A DNA stretch of 64,000 bases from positions 1-64,000 of the forward strand of contig JANXYM010000087.1 in NCBI GenBank assembly GCA_025350045.1, written 5' to 3'. Source of the stretch: Methanomicrobiales archaeon. Its GTDB lineage: Archaea > Halobacteriota > Methanomicrobia > Methanomicrobiales > Methanospirillaceae. The notes under the pieces are model-generated. The model did not search any database and had not been told where the DNA came from. It was given only the letters and a program-made list of their open reading frames with translations. This document shows positions 15,926 through 23,984 of this stretch, one piece after another (the stretch's first letter is position 1; every line of letters begins with the position of its first letter). The position numbers and the translations under genes are program-made.

Positions 15926-16432
15926 TTATATCTGATAGTTGACGATCACTTCGCCAAAGGCAGAAGAGTTCTTGGCAAACTTGAGTGCCTTTCCATCCTT
16001 GTAGATCTCAACAATAATCTCGTGGCTGGTGGAGCCGTCTTCCTTGTGGAATGTTGCAGATACCGCTCCGGCAGTAGCATTGAGAGGGAGCACGCGCTCA
16101 CCGGAATTTCTCACCGTCACCATCTCCCCGTTTATCCCGTAGGTTCCGGCAAATCCACCGATATAGCTCACCTTGACAAAAGCCCCAATGTCCGGAACGG
16201 TTTCGGTTGGAATTTCTTTGATCGCTTCCGGTTTAATTCCCGTGACTGCGACCGTTGTTGACGGGACCGAAGAACCCGAAGGTACCGGGGTGTTTTGCCC
16301 CGGCGCAATCTGCGCGACAGCATTTCCGCTGCCCATGAAAAAAACGATTGCTATGATCACCACTGCGATGACTCCCACAACTGCCGCGATAGTCACCCAC
16401 GGCTTATCCCACGTATCGTTTCTTCTTCTCAT
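15926..16432 (-). CDS. Membrane-anchored protein with an extracytoplasmic beta domain
   Basis: A 168-residue protein starting at ATG 16432, which has AGGTGA 4 bases upstream; an in-frame ATG at 16447 is possible but lacks a site. A basic start (MRRRNDTWDKPW) is followed by one membrane span (about VTIAAVVGVIAVVIIAIVFF), a Pro/Ser/Val linker, and an exposed domain with VKVSYIGGFAGTYGINGEM, VSATFHKEDGSTSHEIIV and KDGKALKFAKNSS. This fits a secreted or surface beta-sandwich tethered by its N-terminus. It is a type found widely in Methanomicrobiales without known function. Confidence 0.65.
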   Translation of the reverse strand: MRRRNDTWDKPWVTIAAVVGVIAVVIIAIVFFMGSGNAVAQIAPGQNTPVPSGSSVPSTTVAVTGIKPEAIKEIPTETVPDIGAFVKVSYIGGFAGTYGINGEMVTVRNSGERVLPLNATAGAVSATFHKEDGSTSHEIIVEIYKDGKALKFAKNSSAFGEVIVNYQI

Positions 16433-16550
16433 CTGTTCACCTGCCATGACATCATTGAAGCATACGTTTTGAATAAATGGGCGAAATACTTTGTGCTCTG
16501 CCGATTGGGTATCAGAGAAAAGACCAATCGTCTTTTTAAAACGAGATGAT

Positions 16551-17012
16551 TCAGTTTTTCTTCACACCCTGCATAAGCGCATCGGACAGATCCGCAAAAG
16601 GAACCTCATATTTTTTTGCGAGGAGAACGGCAGCAGCCGGAGGCAGAAGGTGACTGTCAAATCCATCCCTGATCATACGGTTCATCTCGGCAACGATATC
16701 GGTCTCTGAGATCGCTGTGGCTTTTGCTATCCGTCCGATCAGTACCTGTGCAGGATCATTGCGCTCAAAGATGCCGGAGCCCGGTCTGAACCCGATAGGA
16801 ATCACAATCGCCGCCAGATCAAAACAGGGTGTATACACTCCGTTTTCAAGGGCCAGGAGACCCTCTTCTTCTGCACGCCGCAGGAGCTGGTTTGCCTGAT
16901 CGGTACTCATCCATTTCCGGTCAAGCGCGTAATAATAGACCAGCTCATTTTTTTTCATACCGGTCTTCCGGGTATGCCTGAACGGTGCGGCGACCGTAAT
17001 CCGTAGTGTCAC
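16551..17012 (-). CDS. DUF2240 family protein
   Basis: A 153-residue archaeal protein. The N-terminus MTLRITVAAPFRHTRKTGMK followed by YYALDRKWMSTDQANQLL matches the start of DUF2240 proteins, which supports ATG 17012. The middle part (VYTPCFDLAAIVIPIGFRPG) and the C-terminal helices (IAKATAISETDIVAEMNRMI) also fit. The helix pattern suggests a winged-helix-like DNA or RNA contact, but the function is unknown. Its start overlaps the upstream gene by ATGA (17009-17012), so the two form an operon near S8e, a position that favours an information-processing role. Confidence 0.7.
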   Translation of the reverse strand: MTLRITVAAPFRHTRKTGMKKNELVYYYALDRKWMSTDQANQLLRRAEEEGLLALENGVYTPCFDLAAIVIPIGFRPGSGIFERNDPAQVLIGRIAKATAISETDIVAEMNRMIRDGFDSHLLPPAAAVLLAKKYEVPFADLSDALMQGVKKN

Positions 17013-17431
17013 TTGGCAGTACCCAGGAGAATATTTTTCATATCGAGCGCGTCCAGGCCCTCACCGCTGCCTTCCTTTGCAATATCGATATCCGTACGGG
17101 ACACCTGGTCGGTCAGGCGAAGATAGAAGACATCGTTTGCAATGGGGACTTTTCCCCCGCCGCGCAGGGCGAGCGCAAGCACGGAACACCTGAGATCGAC
17201 AGCTTCGGTGATCACACCGGGTCGTAACACCTCAGGGGAGATCTCACCAAACGTTGCCCGGTCAAGAGCAATTTCTATACGGGTTTTGACACGGACGAGC
17301 TCTTTTCCGGTCGTCTTGGTTGACTCATGACCATCCATATCAGCAATATACCTGAGCGTTTCGTTAAAAGGCATCCCCATCGCAAATGAGAGATCCACCC
17401 GCTGGGGGAAACGATAACAGATCCTTCGCAT
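17009..17431 (-). CDS. Conserved hypothetical protein next to S8e and DUF2240
   Basis: A 140-residue protein from ATG 17431 (a TTG at 17446 would extend it by five residues). It starts MRRICYRFPQRVDLSFAMGM and contains ALDRATFGEISPEVLRPGVI, VDLRCSVLALALRGGGKVP and a charged C-terminus rich in Asp (TDIDIAKEGSG). I do not recognise the family. There are no membrane spans or signal peptide, so it is cytosolic. It overlaps the DUF2240 gene by 4 bp and lies about 50 bp downstream of rps8e, so all three may be read together. Confidence 0.6.
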   Translation of the reverse strand: MRRICYRFPQRVDLSFAMGMPFNETLRYIADMDGHESTKTTGKELVRVKTRIEIALDRATFGEISPEVLRPGVITEAVDLRCSVLALALRGGGKVPIANDVFYLRLTDQVSRTDIDIAKEGSGEGLDALDMKNILLGTAK

Positions 17432-17481
17432 AGCTAGAGTATGCAAGTCTGAAAGAAAAAAGATTGCTGGTCTGATATTGG

Positions 17482-17859
17482 TTATTCGAGCAACACTGCG
17501 TTGATAACGCCATCCTGGCCCGGGCGGCTCATGATGCGGGCGTGTCCGATCTCGGTTTTAATAACAGCACCCTTGGTAAGCAGATTTCTCCGGACATAGT
17601 TCGGATTTGCGTCGTTCTTCTCGACCTTTTCGATCTTCACTTTTTTGGTCTCACCGTTGGTGAGGTTGGTCACGTTTGCAAAGCCGGCCCGGAGCGCCCG
17701 GACCTTGTCGTTTCCGCCATAGGTGCGGATGATCGTCCTGCGGTCTTCCCCTATGTGGGTGTCTGCCGGTGCAAGACCGATTTCCGCTCTCCGCTTCATC
17801 TGTGCCGGACGGCGCCTGCCACCGGTTACCTTACGTACTGAATCTCCCTGCCACTGCAT
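17482..17859 (-). CDS. rps8e: 30S ribosomal protein S8e
   Basis: A 125-residue small-subunit protein of the archaeal/eukaryotic type. Hallmarks are the start MQWQGDSVRKVTGGRRRPAQ, the repeated basic segments, and ADTHIGEDRRTIIRTYGGND with KVRALRAGFANVTN. The C-terminal NPNYVRRNLLTKGAVIKTEI is also typical. The length agrees with archaeal S8e, which is shorter than the eukaryotic form because it lacks the inserted middle region. It heads the leftward cluster with the two hypothetical genes. Confidence 0.97.
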   Translation of the reverse strand: MQWQGDSVRKVTGGRRRPAQMKRRAEIGLAPADTHIGEDRRTIIRTYGGNDKVRALRAGFANVTNLTNGETKKVKIEKVEKNDANPNYVRRNLLTKGAVIKTEIGHARIMSRPGQDGVINAVLLE

Positions 17860-18039
17860 GGTGTCACTCTCTATAAAATCTTCCCGGAATTGTCTTCCCG
17901 AAGATGGTGCTCCATATATTCTCTTCAGAATTATTTATAGTACTTCCCGCCCGCATTTCTCCTGCTGCCATACTTTTTTAAAGAGACAACAGTCTTTCCC
18001 GGGGACTGTGTCAAGCCGGGAAAATCCTGATCTTTGTAA

Positions 18040-18687
18040 TTATGCCAGAATGCTGTCGAGTAAGGATGCAACACCGTCGCCGGTCTTTAAGTTTGTCCGG
18101 AATACGGGCATCGAAGGATTGTACCGCTTGATATCCGATTGCATCCGATCGAGATTGGCTCCTACGAGCGGAGCCAGATCAACTTTATTGATAACGCCGA
18201 TGGTGCAGTCCCGGAACATCATCGGGTGCTTGTTCACGACATCATCGCCTTCGGTTGAACTTACCACGACTATCCGCTTCTCGGCTCCGAGCCGGAAATC
18301 TGTAGGACATACCATGTTACCCACATTCTCGATGAAGAGCACATCAATATCATCGAGAGGGAGGTGGCCAATGGCGTGTTCAACCAGATGCGCATCGAGA
18401 TGACATTCCTTGCCGGTATTCGCATTGAACGCCGGAATTCCCAGTGCGATAATCCGCTTGAAGTCATCGTCTCCGTATACGTCACCGGCAATTGCACCCG
18501 CCCTTAAACCTTTTTTATTGAGCAGCGGTACAAGACGTTCTATGAGCGCGGTCTTACCCGATCCAATCGCCCCAAGGAGATCGAACGCCCGGACCCCGTG
18601 AGCCTTTAAGTGCTGTGCGTTCTTCCCTGCCAGTGTGTTGTTGACGTCGTATACATCCTTCTCAATCCTGACGTCGATATGGTGCAT
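18040..18687 (-). CDS. hypB: Hydrogenase nickel incorporation protein HypB
   Basis: A 215-residue SIMIBI-class GTPase that helps HypA insert nickel into [NiFe] hydrogenases. The P-loop is GAIGSGKT (39-46), followed by GAIAGDVYGDDDF and the metal-linked NTGKECHLDAH with Cys95, His96 and His100. FIENVGNMVCP forms switch II and NKVDL gives the guanine-specific base contact. The N-terminal CXXCG nickel motif of bacterial HypB is absent, as in methanogens. I chose ATG 18687; the longer frame upstream would overlap the start of srp19 on the other strand. Methanogens need this for F420-reducing and Ech/Eha-type hydrogenases. Confidence 0.93.
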   Translation of the reverse strand: MHHIDVRIEKDVYDVNNTLAGKNAQHLKAHGVRAFDLLGAIGSGKTALIERLVPLLNKKGLRAGAIAGDVYGDDDFKRIIALGIPAFNANTGKECHLDAHLVEHAIGHLPLDDIDVLFIENVGNMVCPTDFRLGAEKRIVVVSSTEGDDVVNKHPMMFRDCTIGVINKVDLAPLVGANLDRMQSDIKRYNPSMPVFRTNLKTGDGVASLLDSILA

Positions 18688-18742
18688 GTAAAATAAGTGG
18701 GAGCGTACACTGTTTATACCTTGACCCACAAACTCTCCTGCA

Positions 18743-19018
18743 ATGGTAGAAGGGGAGTGCATTCTCTATCCCTGCTACTTCAATGCAGGGTATTCACGCG
18801 GGGTGGGAAGACGGGTCCCGCGCAGTCTGGCAGCAAAAGCGCCGGTGATTCCGGATATTGAACGGTCCCTGCGAAGTATTGGGGTAAAATACCGGGTAGA
18901 AGATCACCACCACCCGGCACACTGGCAACGGCATGAAGGTCGTGTTGTAGCCGAATGGACCGGGAAAAAAGAGGCGCTTATAAAAAAAGTAGCCCAGAAG
19001 CTGGATAAGGGACGGTAA
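18743..19018 (+). CDS. srp19: Signal recognition particle protein SRP19
   Basis: A 91-residue RNA-binding protein that folds the 7S RNA so SRP54 can bind and target membrane and secreted proteins. The pattern is the archaeal SRP19 one: ILYPCYFNAGYSRGVGRRVP, then VIPDIERSLRSIGVKYRVED and HPAHWQRHEGRVVAEW, with a basic Lys-rich end. Length is normal. It faces hypB across about 55 bp and is followed 4 bases later by the PHP gene, so the two are likely one transcript. Confidence 0.95.
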   Translation: MVEGECILYPCYFNAGYSRGVGRRVPRSLAAKAPVIPDIERSLRSIGVKYRVEDHHHPAHWQRHEGRVVAEWTGKKEALIKKVAQKLDKGR

Positions 19019-19022
19019 ACGC

Positions 19023-19667
19023 ATGTACGATCTGCACACCCACTCGATCCTTTCTGACGGGGAGATGCTGCCGATTGAATTAATCCGGCGGATGGCTGTG
19101 ATGGGGTACACAACAGTAGCGATCACGGATCATGCTGACCCCTCCAATACCGAAGAGATACTTTCTACTCTTGCCCGGGTACGGGAGTCTGCGCAGATCT
19201 ATGGGGTCAGACTGCTCTGCGGGGTTGAGCTCACCCACGTTCCACCCACCCAGATCGCAAGCCTTGCGAAATCCGCAAAGAACCTGGGGGCAGACATTGT
19301 AATAGTCCACGGTGAAACACCGGTCGAACCGGTGGCTCCCGGGACAAATCATGCTGCCTGCGGGTGCAAATACGTAAACGTGCTCGCACACCCGGGTCTC
19401 ATTACCATGAAGGATGCACAGCTCGCGGAAAAGAACGGGATTGCCCTTGAACTCACCTCACGGGGCGGACACAACCGGACGAACGGTCACGTTGCCCAGA
19501 TCGCACGGGAGGCGGGTTGTCAGATGGTGGTTGATTCTGACGCGCATGCTCCCCATGATATCCTGAGCGAAGATGCAAAATTTATCGTGGCAAAAGGGGC
19601 CGGACTGACCGATGCTCAATGTAAAGAGGTCATAACTTTAAATATCGACCAATTCCTTGGTTCCTGA
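19023..19667 (+). CDS. PHP-domain metal-dependent phosphoesterase
   Basis: A 214-residue PHP-domain protein. It starts with the metal motif DLHTHSILSDGEM (residues 3-15) and has VAITDHADPSN, CGVELTHVP, VIVHGET, VLAHPGLI and a final DSDAHAPHD. All four PHP motifs with their His and Asp residues are present, so it should be active. Relatives include histidinol phosphatase (HisK-type), nucleotide phosphoesterases and RNase P-subunit Rpp30-like proteins; the length and motif order fit the archaeal PHP group of unknown substrate. It lies in an operon with srp19. Confidence 0.85.
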   Translation: MYDLHTHSILSDGEMLPIELIRRMAVMGYTTVAITDHADPSNTEEILSTLARVRESAQIYGVRLLCGVELTHVPPTQIASLAKSAKNLGADIVIVHGETPVEPVAPGTNHAACGCKYVNVLAHPGLITMKDAQLAEKNGIALELTSRGGHNRTNGHVAQIAREAGCQMVVDSDAHAPHDILSEDAKFIVAKGAGLTDAQCKEVITLNIDQFLGS

Positions 19668-19690
19668 AAATTATATTTATACTTTCACGG

Positions 19691-19724
19691 AATATTTAAA
19701 TACCGTTCGGTTGCATATTTATAG
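19691..19724 (+). promoter_or_regulatory. AT-rich promoter of gar1/tfb
   Basis: Two TATA-like boxes, AATATTTAAATA (19691-19702) and TATTTATAG (19716-19724), lie 45-80 bases upstream of the gar1 ATG. Transcription would start about 25 bases past whichever is used. A further AT-rich stretch (about 19726-19745) follows. Confidence 0.5.
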
Positions 19725-19769
19725 ATTACTAAAAAAATTTAGTATTATCGTGTTTGTGAGGTTGTTTAG

Positions 19770-19994
19770 ATGAAGGTTGTTGGTCGAGCGATGAGCACCG
19801 TTGGCAATCGGATGCTCATCATCCAGTGCGATGCCGGTCAGCTTCCCGCATTATACAGCGAAGTGACGGATAAGCGGATGAAACCCGTAGGAAAGATCCT
19901 GGATCTTTTTGGGAATGTGAAAGCACCCTATGCTGCAGTTCTCTGCCGCGAGAAATGCACAGTTCCACCCAACGAGAAACTCTTCGCAAAATAA
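19770..19994 (+). CDS. gar1: H/ACA RNA-protein complex component Gar1
   Basis: A 74-residue protein with the Gar1 beta-barrel core: KVVGRAMSTVGNRMLII at the start, then SEVTDKRMKPVGKILDLFG and VKAPYAAVLC. Gar1 binds Cbf5 in archaeal box H/ACA particles that make pseudouridine in rRNA. The archaeal form lacks the Gly/Arg-rich tails of eukaryotic Gar1, as here. The next gene on the strand is tfb, 63 bases away; this gar1-tfb order is common in euryarchaea and suggests one transcript. Confidence 0.93.
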   Translation: MKVVGRAMSTVGNRMLIIQCDAGQLPALYSEVTDKRMKPVGKILDLFGNVKAPYAAVLCREKCTVPPNEKLFAK

Positions 19995-20057
19995 GAACAC
20001 ACCTGCACGAATGCATCTGCTCAGGCTATCAGAAAAAAACAGTAATGGGGAATGTGG

Positions 20058-21062
20058 ATGACGGAAATTGAGAAGTTAAAAACCCTCCAGAATGAGAGGG
20101 AAGCGCTAAAAACGCGTACAAAACAGAAAGAGACGGAAAAGAAAGCAGAGAGTCACACCGAGACGGTCTGTCCCGAGTGTGGAGGGCGCCAGCTTGTCCA
20201 CGATTACGAACGGGCTGAACTCGTCTGCCAGAGCTGCGGACTTGTCCTTGATGATGATTTCATTGACCGGGGTCCCGAGTGGCGTGCATTCGACCATGAC
20301 CAGCGCATGAAGCGCTCGAGGGTCGGCGCACCGATGACCTTTACCATCCACGACAAGGGTCTCTCGACCATGATCGACTGGCGCAACCGGGACAGCTATG
20401 GCCGGGCAATCTCGTCCAAGAACCGGGCACAGCTCTACCGGCTCCGCAAATGGCAGCGCCGCATCCGTGTGAGCAATGCAACCGAGCGCAACCTTGCGTT
20501 TGCACTCTCTGAACTTGACCGGATGGCATCGGCTCTCGGCCTCCCGCGAAACGTCCGTGAGACAGCAGCAGTAGTGTACCGTGACGCCGTGGACAAGAAC
20601 CTGATCCGCGGGCGGAGCATCGAAGGTGTGGCAGCAGCAGCTCTCTATGCAGCCTGCCGCCAGTGCAATGTGCCCCGAACCCTTGATGAGATCGCAGAAG
20701 TATCGCGTGTCTCCAGAAAAGAGATCGGCAGAACCTACCGTTTCATCTCCCGTGAACTGGGCTTGAAGCTCCTCCCGACCTCCCCCATCGATTATGTGCC
20801 GCGCTTCTGCTCGGGACTGACTCTTAAGGGTGAGGTACAGAGCCGCGCCGTGGAAATTCTCCGGCAGGCCGGGGAACGCGAGCTGACCAGCGGCAGGGGT
20901 CCGACCGGTGTCGCAGCAGCTGCAATTTACATCTCTTCGATCCTTGGAGGAGAGCGACGCACCCAGCGCGAAGTGGCAGAAGTGGCGGGGGTCACTGAAG
21001 TCACGATCCGGAACCGGTACAAGGAACTTGCAGAGAAACTCGACATTGAGATCATTCTCTGA
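20058..21062 (+). CDS. tfb: Transcription initiation factor TFB (TFIIB homologue)
   Basis: A 334-residue factor that bridges TBP-promoter DNA and RNA polymerase. Residues 38-60 form the zinc ribbon (CPEC...CQSC), followed by the B-reader region ([19 protein letters not shown]). Two cyclin repeats come next: the first with [19 protein letters not shown], the second with [20 protein letters not shown]. The C-terminal basic helix ([17 protein letters not shown]) recognises the BRE. ATG 20058 is preferred; an in-frame ATG lies at 20052. A T-run at 21071-21077 ends the unit. Confidence 0.96.
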   Translation: MTEIEKLKTLQNEREALKTRTKQKETEKKAESHTETVCPECGGRQLVHDYERAELVCQSCGLVLDDDFIDRGPEWRAFDHDQRMKRSRVGAPMTFTIHDKGLSTMIDWRNRDSYGRAISSKNRAQLYRLRKWQRRIRVSNATERNLAFALSELDRMASALGLPRNVRETAAVVYRDAVDKNLIRGRSIEGVAAAALYAACRQCNVPRTLDEIAEVSRVSRKEIGRTYRFISRELGLKLLPTSPIDYVPRFCSGLTLKGEVQSRAVEILRQAGERELTSGRGPTGVAAAAIYISSILGGERRTQREVAEVAGVTEVTIRNRYKELAEKLDIEIIL

Positions 21063-21070
21063 TTTCCGTC

Positions 21071-21077
21071 TTTTTTT
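21071..21077 (+). terminator. T-run terminator after tfb
   Basis: Seven T residues start 8 bases after the tfb stop, consistent with U-tract termination before the tRNA-Ala promoter. Confidence 0.5.
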
Positions 21078-21124
21078 CGCGGAATCCTTCTCTTGAAGCG
21101 ACCACGGATTTTTTTTAGATAGCA

Positions 21125-21134
21125 ACAACTATAT
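21125..21134 (+). promoter_or_regulatory. TATA box of tRNA-Ala(CGC)
   Basis: ACAACTATAT lies about 37-46 bases before the tRNA 5' end, followed by TGTATGCC, the probable start region. The same arrangement (ACAACTATAT, then TAGTATGCC) precedes the second tRNA-Ala at 22778. Confidence 0.55.
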
Positions 21135-21170
21135 CCCCTGCGCTGGAAAATTGTATGCCACAAAAAAGGC

Positions 21171-21242
21171 GGGCTCGTAGATCAGGGGTAGATCGCTACG
21201 TTCGCAACGTAGAGGCCGCGGGTTCAAATCCCGCCGGGTCCA
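21171..21242 (+). tRNA. tRNA-Ala (CGC)
   Basis: A 72-base tRNA with acceptor GGGCTCG/CGGGTCC, anticodon stem CTACG/CGTAG, loop TTCGCAA giving anticodon CGC, and T-loop GGTTCAAATCC. The G-U pair at position 3-70, the alanine identity element, is present (G3 with T70). Discriminator A; no CCA is encoded. Confidence 0.95.
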
Positions 21243-21449
21243 TATCCCGGGTTCATTTACCGGTTCTTTTCTCGCGGTCCTGACCGTGCAGATTGTAGCA
21301 AAAACCGCGTGAATGCCGGTATCATGTTTTTTTTTAACCGTTTGCAGACCCGGATGGGGATTCCCGCCAAAACGGATTTATCACACTTCCTGACAACGTA
21401 CTTATTTGCATCACACCAGTTGTTCAGCCAGAGGACCGGGAGAATAAGA

Positions 21450-22634
21450 ATGTTAAGTAAAAGCGGATCATATATCATCCCAATTACAGTATTCCTTGTA
21501 ATACTGATAATCGTATTACCGGCAAGTGCCTATAACGTTTCAATCTATGGTACGAATTCCGGGTTCAATCCTGATTCTCATAAAGATTCGGTTGTGGTTG
21601 TCCGGTCGATTCCGGGATCCGCAGGAACCGAGCTTGACAACAGCATAAACCAGTTCATTCAACCATCCATAGATGTGATCATTCTTGGCGGAGAGGATAC
21701 GTTTACCCCTGCAACTGCAGCGAAGATAGAAGCGGCCGTAGCAGAGGGGAAAATTCTCGTTGTCACGTATCCGGATAACCGTCGCTTTGATGTAAGCCTG
21801 CCCGCTTCCAATGGCGGAACTGCACCGGGTGGACATTTCCTTGAAATCGCCGATCCAACTGCTGTTTCATCAAAAGAGATTTTCGCTGGACTTCCAAAGC
21901 AGTTTTCCTTGCATGGAGAGGATCCGGAAAAGGAGCAGGCCGTATCAAGGAACGGTTCTGTCACAATACTGAATTTTGATACCGGTATGCCTGCCCTGAT
22001 TTACGGAAAATACGGTAAGGGGTACGTGATCGAGTGGACCACTCGCCCTGTACCGTCATACATGAGCGGAGAAACCGCCGATACCATCCTTTACCGGCAG
22101 ATAACCCGGTTACTTCCTGCACCCGTTACTCTTCCAACAACGATTGCTACACCACAAAAAACCACGATGGTGACCACCAGACCGGAAACTACCTCCACAA
22201 TCCTTAATCCAATCCCCTCGGAAGCACCTGCACCAACGACCGGGAGTGTGACGGTGTATTCATCTCCTATCGGAGCCAGCATCCTCATTGACGGAGTCTA
22301 CTATGGAACCACCCCGGGAAACCTGACCGGCATCCAGCAGGGAAACCACATTATCCGGATCACCCAGAGCGGGTACTATGATTACGAGGGTACGATCTAT
22401 GTAATTGCCGGTCAGACCTCGCATGCATTCGGGACGCTGCCCCCATTGAACCAGGTGTCAGCAGCCCCTACACCGGTCTCGATCATAGTGCCGGTTGTGA
22501 CCGCAGAGCCCACACAGGCCAAAGGACTGCTTGAAAACTCGAGCATTGTTGTTGCGATAATCGGGGTACTTACTGCAACGATCGCTGCGGGAGCCACGAT
22601 ATTTTCCCATATAGCAAAGACCAAAAAAGAGTGA
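21450..22634 (+). CDS. Exported PEGA-domain protein with C-terminal membrane anchor
   Basis: A 394-residue protein. ATG 21450 (CGGGAGAATAAG upstream) begins a signal peptide with YIIPITVFLVILIIVLPASA. The exported part has an N-terminal alpha/beta region (about 30-230) with SVVVVRSIPGSAG, SIDVIILGGEDTFTP and AKIEAAVAEGKILVVTYPDN, resembling a glutamine-amidotransferase-like or ThuA-type fold without obvious catalytic Cys. A Pro/Thr linker follows, then a PEGA domain (GSVTVYSSPIGASILIDGVY, YGTTPGNLTGIQQGNH). The C-terminus has one membrane span (VVAIIGVLTATIAAGATIF) and a basic tail. It lies between two tRNA-Ala genes and is likely a cell-surface binding protein. Confidence 0.8.
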   Translation: MLSKSGSYIIPITVFLVILIIVLPASAYNVSIYGTNSGFNPDSHKDSVVVVRSIPGSAGTELDNSINQFIQPSIDVIILGGEDTFTPATAAKIEAAVAEGKILVVTYPDNRRFDVSLPASNGGTAPGGHFLEIADPTAVSSKEIFAGLPKQFSLHGEDPEKEQAVSRNGSVTILNFDTGMPALIYGKYGKGYVIEWTTRPVPSYMSGETADTILYRQITRLLPAPVTLPTTIATPQKTTMVTTRPETTSTILNPIPSEAPAPTTGSVTVYSSPIGASILIDGVYYGTTPGNLTGIQQGNHIIRITQSGYYDYEGTIYVIAGQTSHAFGTLPPLNQVSAAPTPVSIIVPVVTAEPTQAKGLLENSSIVVAIIGVLTATIAAGATIFSHIAKTKKE

Positions 22635-22730
22635 TGGCCGGTATTTTTGATACTAAAATTCATTCTTTTTTCCTGCATGATGCCCATCTTCGTTCAAAAC
22701 AGCCCGTTTTTCACCAAAGCAACAGTAACA

Positions 22731-22737
22731 ACTATAT
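22731..22737 (+). promoter_or_regulatory. TATA box of tRNA-Ala(TGC)
   Basis: ACTATAT, in the same ACAACTATAT context as the first tRNA-Ala, lies about 41 bases before the tRNA start, followed by AGTATGCC at about 22756-22763. Confidence 0.55.
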
Positions 22738-22777
22738 GGGATAGGCGGAAAAATAGTATGCCGCAAATAGCACTGAA

Positions 22778-22849
22778 GGGCTCGTAGATCAGGGGTAGAT
22801 CGTCACGTTTGCAACGTGAAGGCCACGGGTTCAAATCCCGTCGAGTCCA
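22778..22849 (+). tRNA. tRNA-Ala (TGC)
   Basis: A 72-base tRNA: acceptor GGGCTCG/CGAGTCC, anticodon stem TCACG/CGTGA, loop TTTGCAA giving anticodon TGC, and T-loop GGTTCAAATCC. It differs from the tRNA-Ala(CGC) at 21171 at eight of 72 positions. The G3-U70 pair is kept and the discriminator is A. Confidence 0.95.
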
Positions 22850-23460
22850 TGTATTTCTTTTACCGTTTTTCTCAAAGACCGTCAGGTCCTGCCGGGCTCA
22901 TTCCCGGTTTCCCATACGTTTCCTAAAACCGTGTTACGGTTCAGCCGCCTCCGCACGTGTGCCTTAATCTCCAAACAGCGATACCTGGCAGTGCATTCGT
23001 GGGCGGTTACCGGAGTTGATATCCCGGCAGGCAGACCGCCAGAGGGATCGGATTCAACCTGCGCAATTGCCAAGGGGGGCACTCGAAATTTCCCGGGCAG
23101 GGTCCGGTCGGGAAATTGTCGGCCCCGGTCCCACCCGTACCTTCTGCAACCCGGGGGGTGGGCGGTCACATGCGGTGATGCAGCCGGGGCCGGCAAAGGG
23201 AAGCCAACGATTTTTGGAAAGGATAGGAGCGGGTTGGACAGGGTATCGCGGGGTCTTCGCCAAGACTTGCGGATGCGTTTTGCTAACCGGTTTTCGTTGA
23301 GTATTTCTTTCCAATACTCTTTCCAATACCTCTGCAATTTCATTGAGATTGGCGTTCAGTTGTATGGAGGAAGTAGCGGAAGGACTGGGTGTTCCAGTCA
23401 CGAACATCGACTCGCGAATGAATCAACTACCCTGCTAATTTGAAAAAAAATGAAAGTAAC
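22850..23460. other. 611-bp region without a confident gene
   Basis: The region is GC-rich in the middle (about 23040-23200), with G/C runs that could fold. A minus-strand frame at 23054-23407 (117 residues) starts MFVTGTPSPSATSSIQLNAN and continues with LNEIAEVLERVLERN, which looks protein-like, then becomes Pro-rich and unconvincing; it could be a remnant gene. Other frames on both strands look like chance. I see no RNase P or 7S RNA core motifs. Confidence 0.4.
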
Positions 23461-23910
23461 TCAATCAATCCAGTCCAGCAGGTGGCGTGTCTTATCCTGC
23501 TCGCTCTTCTGGATCAGCTTTGCCTTGACTTTTTTAACTGATTCAGTTGCGGGAGATGACTGCTGCTCAAACTGACCGTAATCCATGTAGTCCCGGGAAA
23601 TCCGGTCTTCTACCTCTACCGTTATCTCCCGGATGGGGGAAGAATGTTCTTCGGATCCTCCAAAAGAAGAGGGATCTTCCTGCCGGATATTCTGCTCATG
23701 CACAACAATGAGCGGGGTTTCCTGTATTATCATGGGGGCCATGACAGGAATCACGGAAGGTGCCGGCTTTGCATCCTGCGGGATTGCCGTGGGCGTGCCG
23801 TATATGCCCTGCGGTGAACCTGACCGGTAGAACAGGAACTCCACAAAATCTTCAACTTCCCTGCGCTGATCGGGGGATAACCGATCCAGCTTGCTTTCCA
23901 GTGATTCCAT
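23461..23910 (-). CDS. Conserved hypothetical protein with a DUF2281-like N-terminus
   Basis: A 149-residue protein. The first 28 residues (MESLESKLDRLSPDQRREVE, then DFVEFLFYR) match the helix pattern seen at the start of DUF2281/VapB-like small proteins. A Pro-rich low-complexity stretch follows (about 29-80). The last third is charged (ITVEVEDRISRDYMDYGQFE, KKVKAKLIQKSEQDKTRHLL) and ends in LDWID, a typical C-terminal anchor-like motif. No enzyme fold, signal or membrane span is visible. It lies upstream of an uncertain frame on the same strand and downstream of thiL. Function unknown. Confidence 0.65.
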   Translation of the reverse strand: MESLESKLDRLSPDQRREVEDFVEFLFYRSGSPQGIYGTPTAIPQDAKPAPSVIPVMAPMIIQETPLIVVHEQNIRQEDPSSFGGSEEHSSPIREITVEVEDRISRDYMDYGQFEQQSSPATESVKKVKAKLIQKSEQDKTRHLLDWID

Positions 23911-23984
23911 AAACGTGCCTTCGTCCGGATGTAGAGAGATCTCTCGTGTTGATCGTAATTAATGCGCCGGTGATGCCGACCGGA

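Noticed and set aside
22882-23343. 153-residue minus-strand frame
   Set aside because: Very Arg- and Pro-rich, typical of a chance frame in GC-rich DNA; no family features.
23054-23407. 117-residue minus-strand frame starting MFVTGTPSPS
   Set aside because: The first 40 residues look protein-like but the rest does not, and no homologous family comes to mind. Kept only as a note in the gap entry.
22850-23460. RNase P RNA or 7S RNA gene
   Set aside because: The conserved core sequences of neither RNA are visible on either strand.
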